Shown: in pieces, positions 28,002-30,680 of the stretch
Layout of the letters: every line of letters starts with the position of its first letter
How positions within the stretch are numbered: position 1 is the stretch's first letter
Virus record (IMG/VR): IMGVR_UViG_3300017769_000077
Location: 1 to 30,680 of that record
Direction: 5' to 3' (one strand)
DNA from: a virus
DNA: 30,680 nucleotides
Notes under the pieces: generated by a model
What the model was told of the DNA's origin: nothing
Database searches by the model: none
What the model saw: the letters and a program-made list of their open reading frames with translations, nothing else
Position numbers and translations under genes: made by a program

Positions 28002-28404
28002 AATAATTTCTTATGTCCCTCCTAAGAATGTTCATATTATATGGGGGCAAGTAGAACCGTTATTATTGAAAGCGGTCATGTATGATGACTTTTCGTATAA
28101 TGGTCAAAACTTATTAGACGGTATCTTACAAAAAGATATGCAGTTATGGATAAGCTGGACACATAAAGTAGAGTCGGCCGTTCTAACGCAAATAATAGAG
28201 TATCCTAAATTTAAAGTATGTCGCTGGTTCTTAGCTGGTGGTTCTAATATGAAAAAATGGTTAAATCAAATGACATCACAAGTAGAGGATTGGGCCAAAG
28301 ATAATAACTGTAAACGTATCGAATTAGTCGGACGTAAAGGATGGATAAAAAAATTAAAGGATTATGAAGCTAAACATATTGTTATGACAAAGGAATTAAA
28401 ATGA
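27949..28404 (+). CDS. Conserved-type late protein, possibly N-acetyltransferase-like
   Basis: 151 residues from ATG at 27949 (27958 is equally possible), with a 53-base overlap of the previous gene, so coupling is likely. The middle (YVPPKNVHIIWGQVEPLLLK, AVMYDDFSYNGQNLLDGILQ) and end (VEDWAKDNNCKRIELVGRKG, WIKKLKDYEA) are those of small late proteins common in marine podoviruses; the pattern of W-A-K-x-x-C-x-R-I-E-L-x-G-R-K-G-W resembles the last strand and helix of GNAT-fold proteins. That fold reading is tentative. Confidence 0.72.
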   Translation: MQTMVKQIERTNTSSSDRIISYVPPKNVHIIWGQVEPLLLKAVMYDDFSYNGQNLLDGILQKDMQLWISWTHKVESAVLTQIIEYPKFKVCRWFLAGGSNMKKWLNQMTSQVEDWAKDNNCKRIELVGRKGWIKKLKDYEAKHIVMTKELK

Positions 28405-29225
28405 GTAAAAGTGCAGGAACGCAAACAACACAAACAATTACGGAACCTTGGCAAACACAAGCACCGTATTTAGAAAAAGGATTTCAACGCGCGGAAGAAT
28501 TATTTAATTCTGATGTACCTAATTATTACCCAAATCAAACTTATGTTCCTTTTGCCAATGAAACAGAGACAGCGTTACAATTAGCAAAAGCAAGAGCAAC
28601 ACAAGGTAATCCGTTACTTAATAAATCACAAACTTACGCAGACAATGTAATGAGTGGTGCTTTTCTTAATCCATCAACAAACCCGTATTTAAATAATTTA
28701 TTTAACACAATGTCGGATAGAGTAACCGCAGGCGTTAACTCCAACGTTTCACAAGCTGGACGTTATGGTTCCCCTGCACATACAGGAATGGTAGCAGACT
28801 CTTTAGGTAATTTAGCTAATCAAGTGTATGCCGATAATTATAACAGAGAACGTGCTGTTATGGACTCTATGTCAATGAGAGCACCAGCATTAGGTGAAAT
28901 GGATTACAACGATATAGCTAAACTACAAACTGTCGGTAGTGCTAGAGAAGAATTAGCAGAAAGACAACTTGGTGATGCGATGAAACGATTTGAATTTGAG
29001 CAACGTAAACCATACGAAAAACTACGAGAGTATCAAGCAAGTGTTGGTGGTCCTTTTGGAACATCACAATCTACCATAACACCAATGACAAGAAATCCTA
29101 TTATGGGAATACTAGGCGGTGCTTCTAGTGGTGCTGGTATTTACGATATGATTAATGCTACAGGTTCGGCTAATCCATACTTAATGGGTGGTGCTTTACT
29201 CGGTGGATTAGGAAGTTTTGCATAA
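28401..29225 (+). CDS. Ejection-type virion protein 1
   Basis: 274 residues; ATGA overlap with the previous gene. Gln/Thr-rich start (KSAGTQTTQTITEPWQTQAP, YLEKGFQRAEEL), then NPYLNNLFNTMSDRVTAGVN and SQAGRYGSPAHTGMVADSLG, and a Gly-rich membrane-like end (GILGGASSGAGIYDMINATG, GGALLGGLGSF). This pattern is common in podovirus internal/ejection proteins that enter the cell with DNA. The hydrophobic tail fits membrane insertion. A tail or ejection role is inference. Confidence 0.78.
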   Translation: MSKSAGTQTTQTITEPWQTQAPYLEKGFQRAEELFNSDVPNYYPNQTYVPFANETETALQLAKARATQGNPLLNKSQTYADNVMSGAFLNPSTNPYLNNLFNTMSDRVTAGVNSNVSQAGRYGSPAHTGMVADSLGNLANQVYADNYNRERAVMDSMSMRAPALGEMDYNDIAKLQTVGSAREELAERQLGDAMKRFEFEQRKPYEKLREYQASVGGPFGTSQSTITPMTRNPIMGILGGASSGAGIYDMINATGSANPYLMGGALLGGLGSFA

Positions 29226-30643
29226 TGGGTGCATTAGAAAAATTATTATTTCCTGATTTAACAAATAATCCTACAGCAAATTTACTAGGTATTGATGCAG
29301 TAAGACGAGCAAGAGGGAGAGGGTTATTAGATGCTGGATTAAAAATGACAGCTTTAGCTGGTAAAAGACCAGCAACAGAAAATATTAATCCTGCAATGAT
29401 TTTACAAGCTGGCGTAGAGTCAGGAATGAATACTTATGATAATTCAATTAATAGAGCAACACAACAATTACAAACAACAACAGCTTTAGAAAGTGAAGCA
29501 CAAGCAAAAGACACTTTTAATAATTTAATTGCAAGTGATTTTTTAAATAATGAAGAAAAAGCATTTGCTTTAACATTAGGACATAAAGAAGGCGCTAAGT
29601 TTATTGCTGATCTTTACATGAACAAACAAAAAAATTTAGATAAAGTTCCTAGTGTAAAAGAAATGATAGTAATGAATACGGAAACTAATCAACCCGTATT
29701 AAAAGACGATGGTTCACCATTAAGAGAATATGTCAGTGTTAAAGATATTTTAGCTAATCCAAGTAAATATCAAATACCAGATAAAGAAGGAACCTATGCT
29801 AAAAATATCCGTGATTTTGAAAATTTATTAGGCCGTCAATTATCATTTGAAGAAAAACAAAAATACATCATGGCTGTAATGAACGGCAATGAAAAGAAAA
29901 TTAGTGTTACAACAGATGATAGCGGAAACACAACATTTACTATTGGTGGCGATGGTCAATCAATGGAAAAGAAAACTAAACAAGATTTAGAAAAAGAAAT
30001 TGTTTTAAATACAAAAAATTATCAAGCATTTGAAAGATTAGAAGAAGCATGGCGACCAGAATTTTCAGAAATACCAACAAGATTAGGTATTAAGTGGAAC
30101 GCTTTTAAAGATTCATTAGGTGATTGGAATGTATTTGGTGATATTTCTGAAGAAGATAAACAGTTAATGGCTGATTATTATGAATGGGAACAACAAGCAT
30201 GGGATGTAACAAACCAATACATTAAAGCTATCACAGGTGCACAAATGAGTGAAGCAGAAGCAAAAAGAATTATGCGTGCTTTACCAGACCCAAGAACATT
30301 TAGTGGTTCACCAACAGAATACCAAGCAAAATTACAAGGTGTAATGAAAAATGCTAGGCTATCAATTATTCGTAGTAACTTAATGTTAGCACAAGGTTTT
30401 GATGCTTACGATAGTAATGGTAAATTTGCACCAGAACAATTTATGATTTTAGCAAATGTTGAAGATACATTTAATAAAATTGGTAATCAAATGTTTCAAG
30501 ATTTAAGAAAAGATGAAGCATACGATAGTTACACTGATCAAGATTTAGTAAAATTAATTTTTAAAGAATTAGAAGCAAAAATTGGAACAACAAAAGATAC
30601 ATCACAATACGATGTTAATTATTCGGATATATTAAATTTATGA
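29225..30643 (+). CDS. Ejection-type virion protein 2
   Basis: 472 residues; TAATG overlap with the previous gene. The end WDVTNQYIKAITGAQMSEAE with AKRIMRALPDPRTFSGSPTE is a frequent signature of podovirus internal proteins. The middle has a small beta region (KKISVTTDDSGNTTFTIGGD). It also carries long helices suited to a trans-envelope channel. Its stop overlaps the next ATG by four bases. Proteins of this kind usually form the ejectosome with the preceding and following genes. Confidence 0.78.
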   Translation: MGALEKLLFPDLTNNPTANLLGIDAVRRARGRGLLDAGLKMTALAGKRPATENINPAMILQAGVESGMNTYDNSINRATQQLQTTTALESEAQAKDTFNNLIASDFLNNEEKAFALTLGHKEGAKFIADLYMNKQKNLDKVPSVKEMIVMNTETNQPVLKDDGSPLREYVSVKDILANPSKYQIPDKEGTYAKNIRDFENLLGRQLSFEEKQKYIMAVMNGNEKKISVTTDDSGNTTFTIGGDGQSMEKKTKQDLEKEIVLNTKNYQAFERLEEAWRPEFSEIPTRLGIKWNAFKDSLGDWNVFGDISEEDKQLMADYYEWEQQAWDVTNQYIKAITGAQMSEAEAKRIMRALPDPRTFSGSPTEYQAKLQGVMKNARLSIIRSNLMLAQGFDAYDSNGKFAPEQFMILANVEDTFNKIGNQMFQDLRKDEAYDSYTDQDLVKLIFKELEAKIGTTKDTSQYDVNYSDILNL

Positions 30644-30680
30644 GTGAGCAAACAATAGACTTCTTTAACATGTTATCTGA
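30640..30680 (+). CDS. Next late gene, 3' partial
   Basis: A new frame starts at the ATG overlapping the previous stop (ATGA) and continues past the window end; only MSEQTIDFFNMLS is visible. From its place it is probably another ejection or tail protein, but nothing more can be said. Confidence 0.6.
   Translation, partial: MSEQTIDFFNMLS

Overview
This window is a stretch of a temperate, tailed (podovirus-type) phage genome, not a host chromosome segment. It holds terminase, portal, scaffold, capsid, neck/nozzle, ejection-type, lysis, integrase, repressor and recombination genes. DNA is AT-rich throughout, and both window edges cut phage genes. The capsid resembles the SU10-type (DUF5309) family, the holin resembles the GTA 3-TM holin family, and one protein looks like DUF6456; the last two families are typical of Alphaproteobacteria. 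A 3' half of tRNA-Phe (anticodon GAA) sits just upstream of int and is best read as attP. Together with the base composition this suggests an AT-rich marine alphaproteobacterial host (SAR11-like), which is an inference.

Layout: (1) 1-3057, plus strand: end of an acidic structural (tail-fibre-like) protein, three small membrane or exported proteins, a metallophosphoesterase and a SleB-like cell-wall hydrolase. (2) 3054-3867, minus: three-gene accessory cassette A. (3) 4067-7316, plus: holin, a 33-aa membrane protein, a small zincin, a 725-aa polyvalent protein with a metalloprotease motif, and a zinc ribbon. (4) 7276-8247, minus: tyrosine integrase, then attP at 8317-8361. (5) 8503-12695, minus: early/recombination operon (DUF3310, zinc finger, coiled coil, PD-(D/E)XK nuclease, HNH-like nuclease, N/Q-rich protein, ERF annealase, Cas4/RecB-like nuclease). 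(6) 12849-13616, minus: XRE-family repressor, divergent from (7) 13785-15336, plus: LexA-like winged helix, O-like replication initiator carrying iterons, DUF6456-like protein. (8) 15410-16056, minus: accessory cassette B. (9) 16225-19100, plus: small proteins, TerS, basic protein, TerL. (10) 19072-19308, minus: small HTH regulator (cassette C). (11) 19343-24528, plus: portal to major capsid. (12) 24568-25157, minus: accessory cassette D, bracketed by matched hairpins. (13) 25248-30680, plus: adaptor, nozzle and ejection-type genes.

How it works together: the repressor/LexA-like intergenic region is the probable lysis-lysogeny switch. The O-like protein and its internal iterons probably start theta replication using host polymerases, since no DNA or RNA polymerase gene is visible. 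ERF plus a RecB-like nuclease supply annealing recombination. TerS/TerL/portal package DNA. SleB-like hydrolase and the holin lyse the cell.

The most unusual signal is a composite operator (palindrome TAACA-N-TGTTA, usually as a tandem pair about 17-18 bp apart) at five places. It lies in the promoter of each of three antisense cassettes (A, B, D), over the start of the lone HTH gene in cassette C, and at the int promoter. The core gene modules are thus interrupted by minus-strand units with shared control and, in several cases, their own terminators. This looks like a dispersed accessory ('moron') regulon possibly run by the 78-aa HTH protein. No search or structure prediction could be run, so family names rest on motif reading.
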